DNA of 64,000 nucleotides from NCBI GenBank assembly GCA_000716465.1, contig JNWL01000037.1, positions 10,015-74,014 on the forward strand, written 5' to 3'. Below the pieces are notes generated by a model. The model ran no database searches. It had not been told where the DNA came from and saw only the letters and a list, made by a program, of their open reading frames with translations. This document shows positions 1 through 8,375 of the stretch, one piece after another (the stretch's first letter is position 1; each line of letters opens with the position of its first letter). This stretch comes from Streptomyces bikiniensis. Its GTDB lineage: Bacteria > Actinomycetota > Actinomycetes > Streptomycetales > Streptomycetaceae. The translations under genes were made by a program, and so were the position numbers.

Positions 1-24
1 GGCCCGGACCAGGGATCATGTGGC

Positions 25-49
25 TATGACGTCATAAGCTGGGTTTATG
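25..49. promoter_or_regulatory. Overlapping palindromes at the LysR gene start
   Basis: TATGACGTCATA (25-36) is a perfect 12-bp palindrome. It overlaps CATAA-N7-TTATG (33-49), whose core fits the T-N11-A rule of LysR boxes and whose right arm contains the ATG at 47. This is probably the autoregulatory and/or divergent operator. The gene on the other side lies outside the window. Confidence 0.5.
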
Positions 50-1126
50 AGCAGGGGAACGCGGGGCGGTGGCGCCCACGAGGGCGGGACGCACGGGGGC
101 GGGGCGCGCAAGGACGGGGCGCACGGGGGCGGGGCGTACGGAGACGGTGCGTACGGGGGCGGGGCCCGGAGCGCTTCCCGCGACGCCGCCGGGAGCGCTC
201 CGAAGGGCGGCGCCCCCCGGCCGCACCTCTCCCACCGCGTCCCCGACCTCGGCGCGCTCGAACTGCTCCTCGCCGTCGCCCGGCACGGCAGCCTCGGAGC
301 GGCCGCCCGCGAGGTCGGGATCACCCAGCCCGCCGCGAGCAGCCGGATCCGCTCCATGGAACGGCAGCTGGGGGTGGCGCTGGTCGACCGTTCGCCGCGC
401 GGCTCCCGGCTCACCGACGCGGGCGCCCTCGTCACGGACTGGGCCCGGCGGATCGTGGAGGCGGCGGAGGCCTTCGACGCCGGGGCGCAGGCCCTGCGCG
501 GGCGGCGCGACTCGCGGCTGCGGGTGGCCGCGTCCATGACCATCGCCGAGTACCTGCTGCCGGGCTGGCTGATCGCCCTGCGCGCCGAACGCCCCGACAC
601 CGCCGTGTCGCTCCAGGCCGGGAACTCCGCGGCCGTCGCGGAACGCCTCTTCGCGGGCGACGCGGACGTCGGCTTCGTGGAGGGCCTCGCCGTGCCGGAC
701 GGCCTCGACGGCGCGGTCGTCGCCCGCGACCGGCTCGCGGTCGTCGCCGCCCCCTCGCACCCGTGGGCCCGCCGCCGCGCCCCGCTGGACCCGGCGGAGC
801 TGGCCGCGACCCCGCTGGTGCTGCGGGAGCGCGGCTCGGGCACCCGGCAGGTCCTCGACGCGGCCCTCGCCGCCCACGGCGGCCTCGCGCGACCGCTCCT
901 CGAACTCGCCTCCACGACGGCGGTGAAGGCCGCCGCCGTCAGCGGGGCCGGGCCGGCCGTCCTCAGCGAACTCGCGATCACCGAGGAGCTGGCCTCCCGC
1001 CGCCTGGTCGCCGTCCCCGTCGAAGGGGTGGTCCTGCGCCGGGACCTGCGGGCCGTCTGGCCCGCAGGCCACCGCCCCACGGGCCCGGCCCGCGACCTGC
1101 TCTCCCTGACCCGCGACAGGCCTTGA
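47..1126 (+). CDS. LysR-family transcriptional regulator
   Basis: 359 aa. A winged helix-turn-helix covers about residues 63-120 (LELLLAVARHGSLGAAAREV, then ITQPAASSRI), followed by a LysR effector-binding domain to the C-terminus. Proteins of this family are homotetrameric DNA-binding regulators that respond to a small ligand. No other ATG or GTG lies in frame before the HTH, so the ATG at 47 is the only reasonable start. It gives an odd N-terminal tail of about 50 residues built from GGGA/GGGAY-type repeats, encoded by a degenerate ~15-bp GC-rich tandem repeat. No Shine-Dalgarno is visible and the start lies inside an inverted repeat, so the transcript may be leaderless. The stop codon lies in the first unit of a 17-bp tandem array. 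The regulated pathway cannot be told from this window. Confidence 0.85.
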   Translation: MSRGTRGGGAHEGGTHGGGARKDGAHGGGAYGDGAYGGGARSASRDAAGSAPKGGAPRPHLSHRVPDLGALELLLAVARHGSLGAAAREVGITQPAASSRIRSMERQLGVALVDRSPRGSRLTDAGALVTDWARRIVEAAEAFDAGAQALRGRRDSRLRVAASMTIAEYLLPGWLIALRAERPDTAVSLQAGNSAAVAERLFAGDADVGFVEGLAVPDGLDGAVVARDRLAVVAAPSHPWARRRAPLDPAELAATPLVLRERGSGTRQVLDAALAAHGGLARPLLELASTTAVKAAAVSGAGPAVLSELAITEELASRRLVAVPVEGVVLRRDLRAVWPAGHRPTGPARDLLSLTRDRP

Positions 1127-1251
1127 TCCGTGACCGGCCTTGATCCGTGACCGGCCTTGACCGCGACCGGCCTTGACCCGCGACCGGCCTTGACCGCGAC
1201 AGGCCTTGACCCGTAAGCGGTCTTGACCCGCGACAGGCCTCGATCCGCGCC
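1119..1251. repeat. Eight-unit 16/17-bp tandem array
   Basis: Eight head-to-tail copies of GGCCTTGAYCCGYGACC (units at 1119, 1136, 1153, 1169, 1186, 1202, 1219 and 1236) fill the gap between the convergent LysR and amidohydrolase genes. The first unit supplies the LysR stop codon. No conventional terminator stem is visible there. Confidence 0.9.
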
Positions 1252-1264
1252 CCGGAGCCGCCGA

Positions 1265-2890
1265 TCAGACGCTCGCCGCCCGGTGGGTGATCCGCCCGTC
1301 GAGGACCGTCAGCAGCACCGGCAGGTCCGGCAGCTCCGTCGCCTCCGTGGTCAGCGGGTCGCCGCCGAAGACGGCCAGGTCGGCGCGGTGGCCGAGGGCG
1401 ATCCGGCCCGCCTCGTGCTCCTCGCCCGCCGCGTACGCCGGAGCCGTCGTCAGACCCCGCAGCGCCTCCAGCGGCGTCAGCGCCTGCTCGGGCCCGTGCG
1501 GCGCCTGCCCGAGGTCGCGGCTCGGGCGCCGGTGCCGGGCCCCGGCCATCACGCCGAGCGGCGGGAACGGTGCGATCGGCCAGTCCGAGCCGAGGACCAC
1601 GGTCGTACCGGAGTCCAGCAGGTCCCGGCAGCGCCACGCGCGCGAGGCGCGCTCCTCGCCGAGCCGGCGCGACCAGTTGTCGGTGTGGTCGGCGCGGGTG
1701 AAGTCGCAGCAGTGGGTGGGCTGCATGGACGCGAGGACGCCCAGCTCCGCGAAGCGGCGCAGGGTGTCGTCCGGGACGGTCTCGATGTGCTCGACCCGGT
1801 GCCGCACCCCGCCGCCCGAGGCGCGCGCCTTCTCGACGGAGTCGAGGACGTGCCGCACGGCCGCGTCCCCGATGGCGTGCGTCGCGGTGGGCACGCCCGC
1901 CCGGTGCAGCTCCCCGACGATCCGGGTGTACGCCTCGGGGTCCGGCCAGAACGCGTGCGTGGACTCGCCGTGGCAGTCGGGCCGCTCCAGCCACGCGGTG
2001 CCGTTGTCGATGGTCCCGTCCATGAAGAGCTTCACGCCGGCGACCCGCCACAGCTCCCCGCCGGTGCCCTGCCGCTCGATCAGCTCCCGTACGCCGTCCG
2101 CGTCGGTGCCGGGCTGGCACCAGGGAGCGACCCGCAGCCGCAGCGGCAGCTCGCCGGCCGCGTCGAGCTCCCCGTACAGGGCGAGGCTGTCGCCATTGGC
2201 GTCCATGGCGTGGCCGCCGGTCAGGCCCGTGGCGGCCATGGAGCGCAGCGAGGCCGCCAGCCGCTCCCGGCTCTCCTCGCGCGTCGGCTTCGGGGCGACC
2301 CGCTCGACCAGCTCGCAGGCGGCGTCCTCCTGGAGGAGGCCGGTCGGGCGCCCGTCGGCGTCGCAGACGACCTCGGCGGAGGCCTGGTCGAAGGTGCGGG
2401 GGCCGTCGACCCCGGCGAGTTCGAGGGCCCGGCGGCTGGCGAGGGCCGAGTGGGCGTCGAAGAGCAGCAGGAAGGCGGGCACTCCGTCGAGGACGGCGTC
2501 GAAGGGCGCGATGCCGAGGGGGCGGCCGTCGAAGACGTTCGGGTCGAGGCCCCAGCCGAACAGCCACGCCCCGCGCTCCAGGGTCCGCACCTCGCGGGCG
2601 AGGGCCTCCCGGACGTCGTCGAGGTCGGCGCAGTACGACAGGTCGAGGCCGTGCGTCAGCTCGGCGCCGGTCACCGGGTGCACGTGCCCGTCGACGAGCC
2701 CGGGGGTGACGACGGCCCCCTTGAGGTCGACCACGGTGGTCGCGGGACCGGCGAGCGCGCGGATCTCGCGGTCGTCGCCCAGGGCCGCGATCCGGCCGTC
2801 GCCGGAGACGGCGAGCGCGGTCTCCGGCAGGAACGCCCCCGTGCCGGGGTCGAGCAGACGGGCGGAGAGCAGGACGAGTCGGGTGCGCAC
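1265..2890 (-). CDS. YtcJ-type metal-dependent amidohydrolase
   Basis: 541 aa, cytoplasmic. This is an amidohydrolase-superfamily TIM barrel of the YtcJ/exoenzyme-regulatory subgroup. Visible motifs are the metal-binding DGHVHP near residue 67, HAIGDAAVR in the middle, HRVEHIE, and GSDWPIAPF late in the protein, the order expected for this group. Such enzymes hydrolyse C-N bonds (N-acyl or imide substrates); the substrate here is unknown. The GTG start has GGAG seven bases upstream. It runs in the same direction as the TetR gene behind it, and the neighbouring NCS1 permease and gamma-glutamyl hydrolase suggest a role in nitrogen or nucleobase scavenging. That role is an inference. Confidence 0.85.
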   Translation of the reverse strand: MRTRLVLLSARLLDPGTGAFLPETALAVSGDGRIAALGDDREIRALAGPATTVVDLKGAVVTPGLVDGHVHPVTGAELTHGLDLSYCADLDDVREALAREVRTLERGAWLFGWGLDPNVFDGRPLGIAPFDAVLDGVPAFLLLFDAHSALASRRALELAGVDGPRTFDQASAEVVCDADGRPTGLLQEDAACELVERVAPKPTREESRERLAASLRSMAATGLTGGHAMDANGDSLALYGELDAAGELPLRLRVAPWCQPGTDADGVRELIERQGTGGELWRVAGVKLFMDGTIDNGTAWLERPDCHGESTHAFWPDPEAYTRIVGELHRAGVPTATHAIGDAAVRHVLDSVEKARASGGGVRHRVEHIETVPDDTLRRFAELGVLASMQPTHCCDFTRADHTDNWSRRLGEERASRAWRCRDLLDSGTTVVLGSDWPIAPFPPLGVMAGARHRRPSRDLGQAPHGPEQALTPLEALRGLTTAPAYAAGEEHEAGRIALGHRADLAVFGGDPLTTEATELPDLPVLLTVLDGRITHRAASV

Positions 2891-2942
2891 GGGTGGCTCC
2901 AGGGGGTGCGGGGTGGTTCTTCAGCGGTACGAGCACGGGGAC

Positions 2943-2992
2943 GGGTACGGGAGGCGGGTACGAGTACGGGTGCAGGAGGCGGATACGGGGAC
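2943..2992. repeat. Two 25-bp direct repeats
   Basis: Two adjacent 25-bp units (2943-2967 and 2968-2992) match at 20 of 25 positions, with the shared core GGAGGCGG. They fill the gap between the TetR stop and the amidohydrolase start. They may be simple slippage products rich in GTACGGG. Confidence 0.6.
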
Positions 2993-3019
2993 GGGTGGCA
3001 CCGAGGCGCGTCCGGCAGC

Positions 3020-3670
3020 TCAGTCCGCTACGACCGGCAGCGGCGTCTCCGTCAACGCCCCTGCGGCGAGGCCGAGTTCGCGTTCCGCCGTGGTGACGGC
3101 CATGCGGGTGACGGCCTCCGGCCGGTTGCTCCGGTCGGTGTTGGCGTGGGCGCCGAGGCCGTCGAGGACGACCAGGATCTGGATGGCCGCGGCGCGCGGG
3201 TCGTCCGTGCGGAACTCGCCCCGCTCGACGCCCTCGCGGATGAGCCCTTCGAGGCGGTCGTCGGAGGCGAGCTCCTGCTCGGCGACCCGGTCGCGCAGGA
3301 CGGGCCGGTAGCGGCTGAGGTGCCGGGCGTTGATCCACAGGCGGCTGATGTCGTCGTACGCCTCCCCGGCCGAGAGCGCGAAGTAGCGCGCGAGGTACTG
3401 CACGGGGGTGCCGTGCGGCCGCTCGGCGGGCAGCAGCGAGTCGAGCTCCCCGGTGGCGGCCACGGCGAACGCCTCGGCCACCAAATCCTCCGCCGAGGGG
3501 AAGTAGTGGCTGATCAGACCCGGCCGCACGGACAGCTCCTCGGCGATCCGCCGCAGCGTGACGCACTCCAGGCCCTCGGTCAGGGCGACCCGGGCCGCGG
3601 CCTCCACGATCTCCGCCCGCCGGGCTTCGGGGGTTTTCCGGATGCGTTTGCGCTCGACGCTTGACGACAT
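3020..3670 (-). CDS. TetR-family transcriptional regulator
   Basis: 216 aa. An N-terminal TetR HTH covers about residues 13-60 (TLRRIAEELSVRPGLISHYF is the recognition segment), followed by an all-helical ligand/dimerisation domain typical of the BetI/AcrR-like subgroup. The start is the ATG opening MSSSVERK; longer in-frame extensions have no homologous character. It is divergent from the NCS1 permease with only 69 bp between the two starts, so it most likely represses the permease and itself. The amidohydrolase lies downstream on the same strand and may share its transcript. Confidence 0.85.
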   Translation of the reverse strand: MSSSVERKRIRKTPEARRAEIVEAAARVALTEGLECVTLRRIAEELSVRPGLISHYFPSAEDLVAEAFAVAATGELDSLLPAERPHGTPVQYLARYFALSAGEAYDDISRLWINARHLSRYRPVLRDRVAEQELASDDRLEGLIREGVERGEFRTDDPRAAAIQILVVLDGLGAHANTDRSNRPEAVTRMAVTTAERELGLAAGALTETPLPVVAD

Positions 3671-3682
3671 ACCGGGGATGCT

Positions 3683-3700
3683 ATTGAGTGTGCGACCAAT
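3683..3700. promoter_or_regulatory. Candidate TetR operator between divergent starts
   Basis: ATTG-N10-CAAT forms an imperfect 18-bp inverted repeat in the 69-bp region between the TetR gene and the permease, where a TetR operator would be expected. The central bases are less symmetric. Confidence 0.4.
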
Positions 3701-3739
3701 AAGCAACCAGGTGGGCACCACACGCTTCCGGAGGGCCGC

Positions 3740-5194
3740 ATGGCTTCCACGATCCCCGACCAGGACCCGGCCTCCCGGGCCGCTCAGGTCACCCCTCCGG
3801 CCGCCGGCCGGCCGGGCCGCATCGAGGCCCACGGCATCGACCGCATCCCCGACGGGGAGCGCCACGGGCACCCCCGCGAGCTGTTCTCCGTCTGGGCCGC
3901 GGCGAACGTCAACTACCTGAGCCTGGTCATCGGCGGCGCCCTCGTCCTCATGGGCCTGAGCCTCTGGCAGGCACTCGGCGTGATCGTCGCGGGCAACCTC
4001 CTCTGGCTGCTCACCGGCCTGCTCGCCACCTCGGGCCCGGCCGCCGGCGCGCCCAGCGAGGTGATCACCCGGGCCGTCTACGGCGTCCGCGGCAACCGCG
4101 TGAACAACGCGATCGGCGGCTGGCTGGTCTCCGTCTGCTACTTCGCCCTCAACCTGGCCGCCGCGGCCACCGCCGCCTTCGCGCTCGTGGAGAAGACCGG
4201 CCTCGCGGTCACCGTCCCCGTCGAGGTGGCCGTCATCGTGGTGATCGCCGCCCTCACGCTGGTCATCAGCGTCTACGGGCACGGCCTGATCATCAAGCTG
4301 TACCTGCCGATCACGCTCGCCCTCGCCGCGGCCTTCGCCGTCGTCGCGTTCGCCGTCCTGCGGCACGCCGACCTCGCGTACGCCCCCGCCGCGCGCCTCT
4401 CCGGCACCGAGCTGTGGTCCCTGCTCCTCGCGGGCACCACGATGATCGCCTCGGGCCCGCTCTCGTACACCACGAGCGCCGACTTCTCCCGCTACCTGCC
4501 CCGCACCGCCTCCAGGAGGGCGATCGCCGTCTGGACCGCCCTCGGCGCCTTCCTGCCCAGCGTCGTCGTCAGCTCGCTCGGCGCCCTCGCGGCCACCGCC
4601 GTCGACATGACCGACCCGCAGACCGCGCTCCAGGAGATCCTGCCCGGCTGGTTCGCGCCGGTCTTCCTGCTCGCCCTGGTCCTCGGCACCATCGCCATCA
4701 ACGCCCTGACCGCCTACAGCGCCGGACTCGCCCTCCAGGCGGTCGGCCTGCGCGTCCGCCGCTCCGTCAGCGTCCTCCTCGACGGCGCCGTGGCCGTCGC
4801 CCTCACCCTGTACGGCGTCCTCGTCTCCGACTTCCTGGACACCGTCAGCAACGCCCTCCAGGTGATCACGGTCCTGGTCGGCCCGCTCATGGCCGTGTAC
4901 GCCACCGACGTCCTGCTGCGCCGCTGCCGCTACGACGGGGTCGCGCTCTCCGACGAGACCCCCGGCAGCCCCTTCTGGTACACGGCCGGCGTCAACCGGG
5001 CCGGGGCGCTCGCCCTCGTCTCCGGCGTCGCCGCCGCGTCCCTCTGCGTCGACACCCTCTACACCGGGCCCGTGGCCGCCGCCCTCGGCGGCGCCGACCT
5101 CTCCCTGCCCGTCGGCATGGGCGTCTCCGCCGCCCTCTACGCCCTCCTGATGCGGGGCGACCGCACGGTGCTCGCCGCCCGCACGGCCGCCTGA
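3740..5194 (+). CDS. NCS1-family purine/cytosine permease
   Basis: 484 aa, integral membrane protein with about 12 hydrophobic segments after a ~50-residue hydrophilic N-terminus. The segment ELFSVWAAANVNYLSLVIGG and the following [19 protein letters not shown] region are characteristic of nucleobase:cation symporters of the NCS1 family (CodB/PuuP type), which import cytosine, purines, allantoin or hydantoins with H+ or Na+. The ATG is preceded by a clear CGGAGGG ribosome site. It is divergent from the TetR regulator and convergent with the C26 hydrolase; the two stop codons abut in TGATCA (5192-5197) with no terminator between them. The substrate is not determinable from sequence. Confidence 0.85.
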   Translation: MASTIPDQDPASRAAQVTPPAAGRPGRIEAHGIDRIPDGERHGHPRELFSVWAAANVNYLSLVIGGALVLMGLSLWQALGVIVAGNLLWLLTGLLATSGPAAGAPSEVITRAVYGVRGNRVNNAIGGWLVSVCYFALNLAAAATAAFALVEKTGLAVTVPVEVAVIVVIAALTLVISVYGHGLIIKLYLPITLALAAAFAVVAFAVLRHADLAYAPAARLSGTELWSLLLAGTTMIASGPLSYTTSADFSRYLPRTASRRAIAVWTALGAFLPSVVVSSLGALAATAVDMTDPQTALQEILPGWFAPVFLLALVLGTIAINALTAYSAGLALQAVGLRVRRSVSVLLDGAVAVALTLYGVLVSDFLDTVSNALQVITVLVGPLMAVYATDVLLRRCRYDGVALSDETPGSPFWYTAGVNRAGALALVSGVAAASLCVDTLYTGPVAAALGGADLSLPVGMGVSAALYALLMRGDRTVLAARTAA

Positions 5195-5890
5195 TCAGGC
5201 ACGTCCACGGGCCGCAGCCGCAGCTTTGACGAGTCCCCGCATCACGCGCGTGTCCTCGCCCATCTCCGGGTGCCACTGCACGCCGAGCGCCCAGGCCGGA
5301 GCGGCCAGCTCCACCGCCTCCACCGTGCCGTCCTCCGCGTGGGCCGAGGCCGCGAGCCCCGCGCCCAGCCGGTCGACGGCCTGGTGGTGGTAGGTCGGGA
5401 CCACGGCCGGCTCCGGCACCAGGGAGGCGTAGCGGGTCCCCGGCACCGGCTCGACCTTGTGCCGGCCGATCACCCCGACCGCCTCCACGTGCCCGTCCAG
5501 GTGCTGGACCAGCGTGCCCCCGAGGGCCACGTTGAGCAGCTGCATCCCCCGGCAGATGCCCAGGAGCGGGGTGCCGGCGGCGAGGGCCGCGTCGATCAGG
5601 GCCAGCTCCCAGGAGTCCCGGGCGCGGGCCGGCGGCCCGGTACGGGGGTCGGGCTCGGCCCCGTACCGTACGGGCTCGACGTCCGCCCCGCCCGCGACGA
5701 CCAGCCCGTCGAGCCGGGCCACCACTGCGGCGGCGGCGGCCGGCCGGTCCGGCGGGAGCATCGCCGCGAGCCCCCCACTCTCCCGTACCAGCCGGGGGTA
5801 CGGGGCGGGGAGCAGCGCCGCCTCCATGTCCCACACCCCCCAGCGGGCCCGGTCCAGATAGGTGGTCACGCCGATCAGCGGCTCGGACAC
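5195..5890 (-). CDS. Class I glutamine-amidotransferase-like gamma-glutamyl hydrolase (peptidase C26)
   Basis: 231 aa, cytoplasmic. The fold is class I GATase with the nucleophile elbow GICRGMQ (Cys near residue 111) and the C-terminal QWHPE supplying His and Glu of the triad. The family includes PuuD, which releases glutamate from gamma-glutamyl-GABA. It lies 30 bp downstream of the ethanolamine-type permease on the same strand and next to a GlnA4-like synthetase. The likely role is removal of the gamma-glutamyl group at the end of an ethanolamine or polyamine pathway; the exact substrate is an inference. Confidence 0.85.
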   Translation of the reverse strand: MSEPLIGVTTYLDRARWGVWDMEAALLPAPYPRLVRESGGLAAMLPPDRPAAAAAVVARLDGLVVAGGADVEPVRYGAEPDPRTGPPARARDSWELALIDAALAAGTPLLGICRGMQLLNVALGGTLVQHLDGHVEAVGVIGRHKVEPVPGTRYASLVPEPAVVPTYHHQAVDRLGAGLAASAHAEDGTVEAVELAAPAWALGVQWHPEMGEDTRVMRGLVKAAAAARGRA

Positions 5891-5920
5891 GAGGATTCCT
5901 CCAGAGGGGTCGGGGCGGTG

Positions 5921-7408
5921 TCAGCCGCGTTCGAGTTCGGCCTCGGCCGCGGCGAGCGCCGCGAACTCCTCCTCGGGCGCCTTGGCGACCAGGTGGTGCC
6001 GACTGTAGAACGCGAAGTAGGCGAGGGCGATCACGTACACCCCGAGCGCCGTGAACGCCGCCGTCCGGTCCACCAGGAAGGTCGCCACCAGGGCCGACAG
6101 GGCCAGGACGAAGGCCGTCGAGGAGGTCGCGATCCCGCCGGGCGTGCGGTACGGCCGGTGCAGGTGCGGCTCGCGGCGGCGCAGCACGATGTGCGAGAGC
6201 GCCATCAGGGCGTACGAGATGGTGGCGCCGAAGACCGCGATGTTCAGCATCCGCGCCCCGTCCCCGGTCCCGGCCGCGAGGGCGAAGCCGATCGCGCCCG
6301 GGACGAGGAGCCCCAGGTAGGGCGACTTGCGGCGGCTGGTCAGGGAGAGGAAGCGGGGCAGGTAGCCCGCCCGGGAGAGGGCGAACAGCTGGCGCGATCC
6401 CGCGTAGATGAGGGAGAAGAAGGAGGCGACCAGGCCGGCCAGGCCCGCGTAGTTCACGAACCGGCTGAGCGCCGTCGGCTCCCCGTCGCCCTGGAGCGCC
6501 ACGACCAGCGGGTTCCCGGCCTCCTGGACGGCGGCCGCGCCGCGCGCCCCGGTGGCGGCGAAGAAGGTCATGACGGCGAGCAGCACCAGGACGCCGAGCG
6601 AGATCGCCAGCGCCTTCGGCATCGACCGGACCGGGTCCTTCGCCTCCTCGGCGGCCAGCGGCACCCCTTCGACGCCGAGGAAGAACCACATGCCGAAGGG
6701 GAACGCGGCCCAGATCCCGAGCAGGCCGAACGGCAGCCAGGAGTTCGAGCCGAACGCCTCGCCGTCCACCGGGATGTCGTTCAGGCCGTCCACGTGGAAG
6801 TCGGTGAACGCGCCGAACGCGAAGACGACCAGGGCCGCGACCGCGATCGCCGTCACGACCAGGCTGAACCGCAGCGCCTCGCCCACGCCCCACAGGTGGA
6901 TCCCGATGAAGAGCGCGAAGCAGACCAGATAGACCGGCCAGCCGGACTCCAGGCCGAAGAGCCCCAGGGACTCGACGTAGTCGCCGATGAAGAGGGAGAT
7001 CGCGGCGGGGGCGAGGACGTACTCGATGAGGATCGCGGTGCCGGTGAGGAAGCCGCCCCAGGTGCCGAGCGCCCGGCGGGCGAAGCCGTAGCCGCCGCCC
7101 GCCGTGGGCAGGATGGCGGAGAGCTCGGCGAGCGCGAAGACCAGACAGGCGTACATCGCGCCCATCAGGACGGTGGCGACGGCGAGCCCGCCGAAGCCGC
7201 CCTTCGACAGGCCGATGTTCCAGCCGGAGAAGTCCCCGGAGACGACGTAGGCGACGCCGAGGCCGGTGAGCAGCAGCCAGCCGGCGCTGCCGCGGCGCAG
7301 CGCCCGCCGCTTCAGGTAGTCGTCCTCCGGCGGGGCGCCGCTCCCGGGCGCCTCCCCGTCCCCGGGTGTCTTCCCGGACGTGCTCCCGGTCGTGTCTTCG
7401 AGCGTCAT
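5921..7408 (-). CDS. APC-family amino acid/ethanolamine permease
   Basis: 495 aa from the ATG opening MTLEDTTG. A hydrophilic N-terminus of ~40 residues is followed by about 12 membrane segments in the APC (amino acid-polyamine-organocation) pattern, e.g. SGDFSGWNIGL near the first helix and the FFLGVEGVPLAAEEAKDPVR loop. These features resemble the Eat/ethanolamine permease group. A longer TTG start is possible but lacks a ribosome site, while GGGGAG stands upstream of the chosen ATG. Neighbours (gamma-glutamyl hydrolase, FadR regulator, GlnA4-like enzyme, aldehyde dehydrogenase) fit uptake of ethanolamine or a related amine; the substrate is inferred from context. Confidence 0.85.
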   Translation of the reverse strand: MTLEDTTGSTSGKTPGDGEAPGSGAPPEDDYLKRRALRRGSAGWLLLTGLGVAYVVSGDFSGWNIGLSKGGFGGLAVATVLMGAMYACLVFALAELSAILPTAGGGYGFARRALGTWGGFLTGTAILIEYVLAPAAISLFIGDYVESLGLFGLESGWPVYLVCFALFIGIHLWGVGEALRFSLVVTAIAVAALVVFAFGAFTDFHVDGLNDIPVDGEAFGSNSWLPFGLLGIWAAFPFGMWFFLGVEGVPLAAEEAKDPVRSMPKALAISLGVLVLLAVMTFFAATGARGAAAVQEAGNPLVVALQGDGEPTALSRFVNYAGLAGLVASFFSLIYAGSRQLFALSRAGYLPRFLSLTSRRKSPYLGLLVPGAIGFALAAGTGDGARMLNIAVFGATISYALMALSHIVLRRREPHLHRPYRTPGGIATSSTAFVLALSALVATFLVDRTAAFTALGVYVIALAYFAFYSRHHLVAKAPEEEFAALAAAEAELERG

Positions 7409-7456
7409 GGCAGCGTCAGCTCCCCGCAACGGGCCCAATGGATTGACGCCATACCT

Positions 7457-7494
7457 TTGCGTCGGTCCTGGCGGGAACGCAACCCCCGTGCGTT
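7457..7494. promoter_or_regulatory. Triple TTGCGT/AACGCA motif upstream of the permease
   Basis: Three half-sites stand in alternating orientation: TTGCGT (7457-7462), AACGCA (7476-7481) and TGCGTT (7489-7494). The last two form a perfect inverted repeat with a 7-bp spacer. They lie 50-85 bp upstream of the permease start and are probably regulator binding sites. The TTGCG core also occurs in the FadR-type palindrome at 8324-8339. Confidence 0.4.
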
Positions 7495-7557
7495 ACTTTC
7501 GGGTTACGGGGGCCCTCCGTGCGGCCCGGGCGCCGCTCACCCGGAAAGCCCCGCCGC

Positions 7558-8286
7558 TCACGTCAGGAAGCCCCGCAGCAGCGCCGCCGTGCCCGCGCAG
7601 TGCTCCCGCATCACCTCGCGCGCCGCGTCCGCGTCCCCGTCGAGGACCGCCTCCACGAGCGCGGTGTGCTGGTGCTGGGAGTGCTCCAGGTTCCGCACGA
7701 GCAGCGGGATGCAGTCGAGCAGGTCGTTCACCGTCGCCCGGACCGCCGCGTACCGGGCCGTCAGGCTCGGCGAGCCCGACAGCTCCGCGAGCGTGAGGTG
7801 GAGCAGGGTGTCCTGGCGCCGGTAGTCGCCGAGCGGGGCGTCGTGGGTCGCCGCGAGGGCGGACCGCAGCCGCCCGGCGCCCGCCGCGTCCAGGCCGTGG
7901 GCGGCGCACAGCCCGGCGGCCCCCACCTCCAGGACCTCCCGGAAGCGCAGGGTGTCCTCCACGTCGACCGAGGCGATCCGGCGGCGCAGCTCGTCCTCGT
8001 CGCCCGTCCGCGTCCGGGGCAGCACGAACGTCCCGCCGTACCGGCCGCGCCGGCTCTCCACGAGCCCCTGCTCCTGGAGGACCTTCAGGACCTCGCGCAG
8101 GGTCACCCGGCTGATCCCCATCCGCTCGGCCAGCTCCCGCTCGGCCGGCAGCCGCTCCCCGTCCGGCACCAGGCCGAGCCGCACCACCTGGAGGATCTGC
8201 TCCAGGGCCTCCTCGAACCCGTTGCCCGCCCGCACCGGCCGCAGCACGGGCGTCAACCGGTCCGCCGATTCACTCGTACTGGCCAC
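7558..8286 (-). CDS. FadR-subfamily GntR transcriptional regulator
   Basis: 242 aa. An N-terminal GntR winged HTH (LPAERELAERMGISRVTLRE, near residues 45-65) precedes an all-helical FCD effector domain with metal/ligand-binding histidines (e.g. HLTLAELSG and HTALVEAVLDGD). The GTG start at 8286 has AAGGAAA upstream; longer reads run into the operator. It is divergent from the GlnA4-like gene. In S. coelicolor a GntR-type regulator occupies the equivalent place beside glnA4. It probably controls both arms of the cluster in response to an amine or its glutamylated product; that is inferred. Confidence 0.85.
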   Translation of the reverse strand: MASTSESADRLTPVLRPVRAGNGFEEALEQILQVVRLGLVPDGERLPAERELAERMGISRVTLREVLKVLQEQGLVESRRGRYGGTFVLPRTRTGDEDELRRRIASVDVEDTLRFREVLEVGAAGLCAAHGLDAAGAGRLRSALAATHDAPLGDYRRQDTLLHLTLAELSGSPSLTARYAAVRATVNDLLDCIPLLVRNLEHSQHQHTALVEAVLDGDADAAREVMREHCAGTAALLRGFLT

Positions 8287-8323
8287 GTTCTCGTTTCCTT
8301 TCCGCCGGCACTTCCCAAGCAAT

Positions 8324-8339
8324 GGTCTTGCGCAATACC
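8324..8339. promoter_or_regulatory. FadR/GntR operator candidate
   Basis: GGTCTTGCGCAATACC is a near-perfect palindrome (14 of 16 positions symmetric, core TTGCGCAA). It sits about 40 bp from both divergent starts and immediately upstream of a TATGGT -10-like hexamer (8341-8346) for the GlnA4 operon. GGT-N-ACC-type palindromes are usual for FadR regulators. Confidence 0.6.
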
Positions 8340-8375
8340 TTATGGTTCCCGGCAGGCCGAAGGAGGAGCAATCCC

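Noticed and set aside
978..3566. Very long open frames opposite or shifted to real genes, e.g. minus 978-3566 and minus 29385-33230
   Set aside because: In DNA this GC-rich, stop codons are rare in the wrong frames. These translations are Arg/Gly/Ala-rich, have no domains and overlap genes with clear family motifs.
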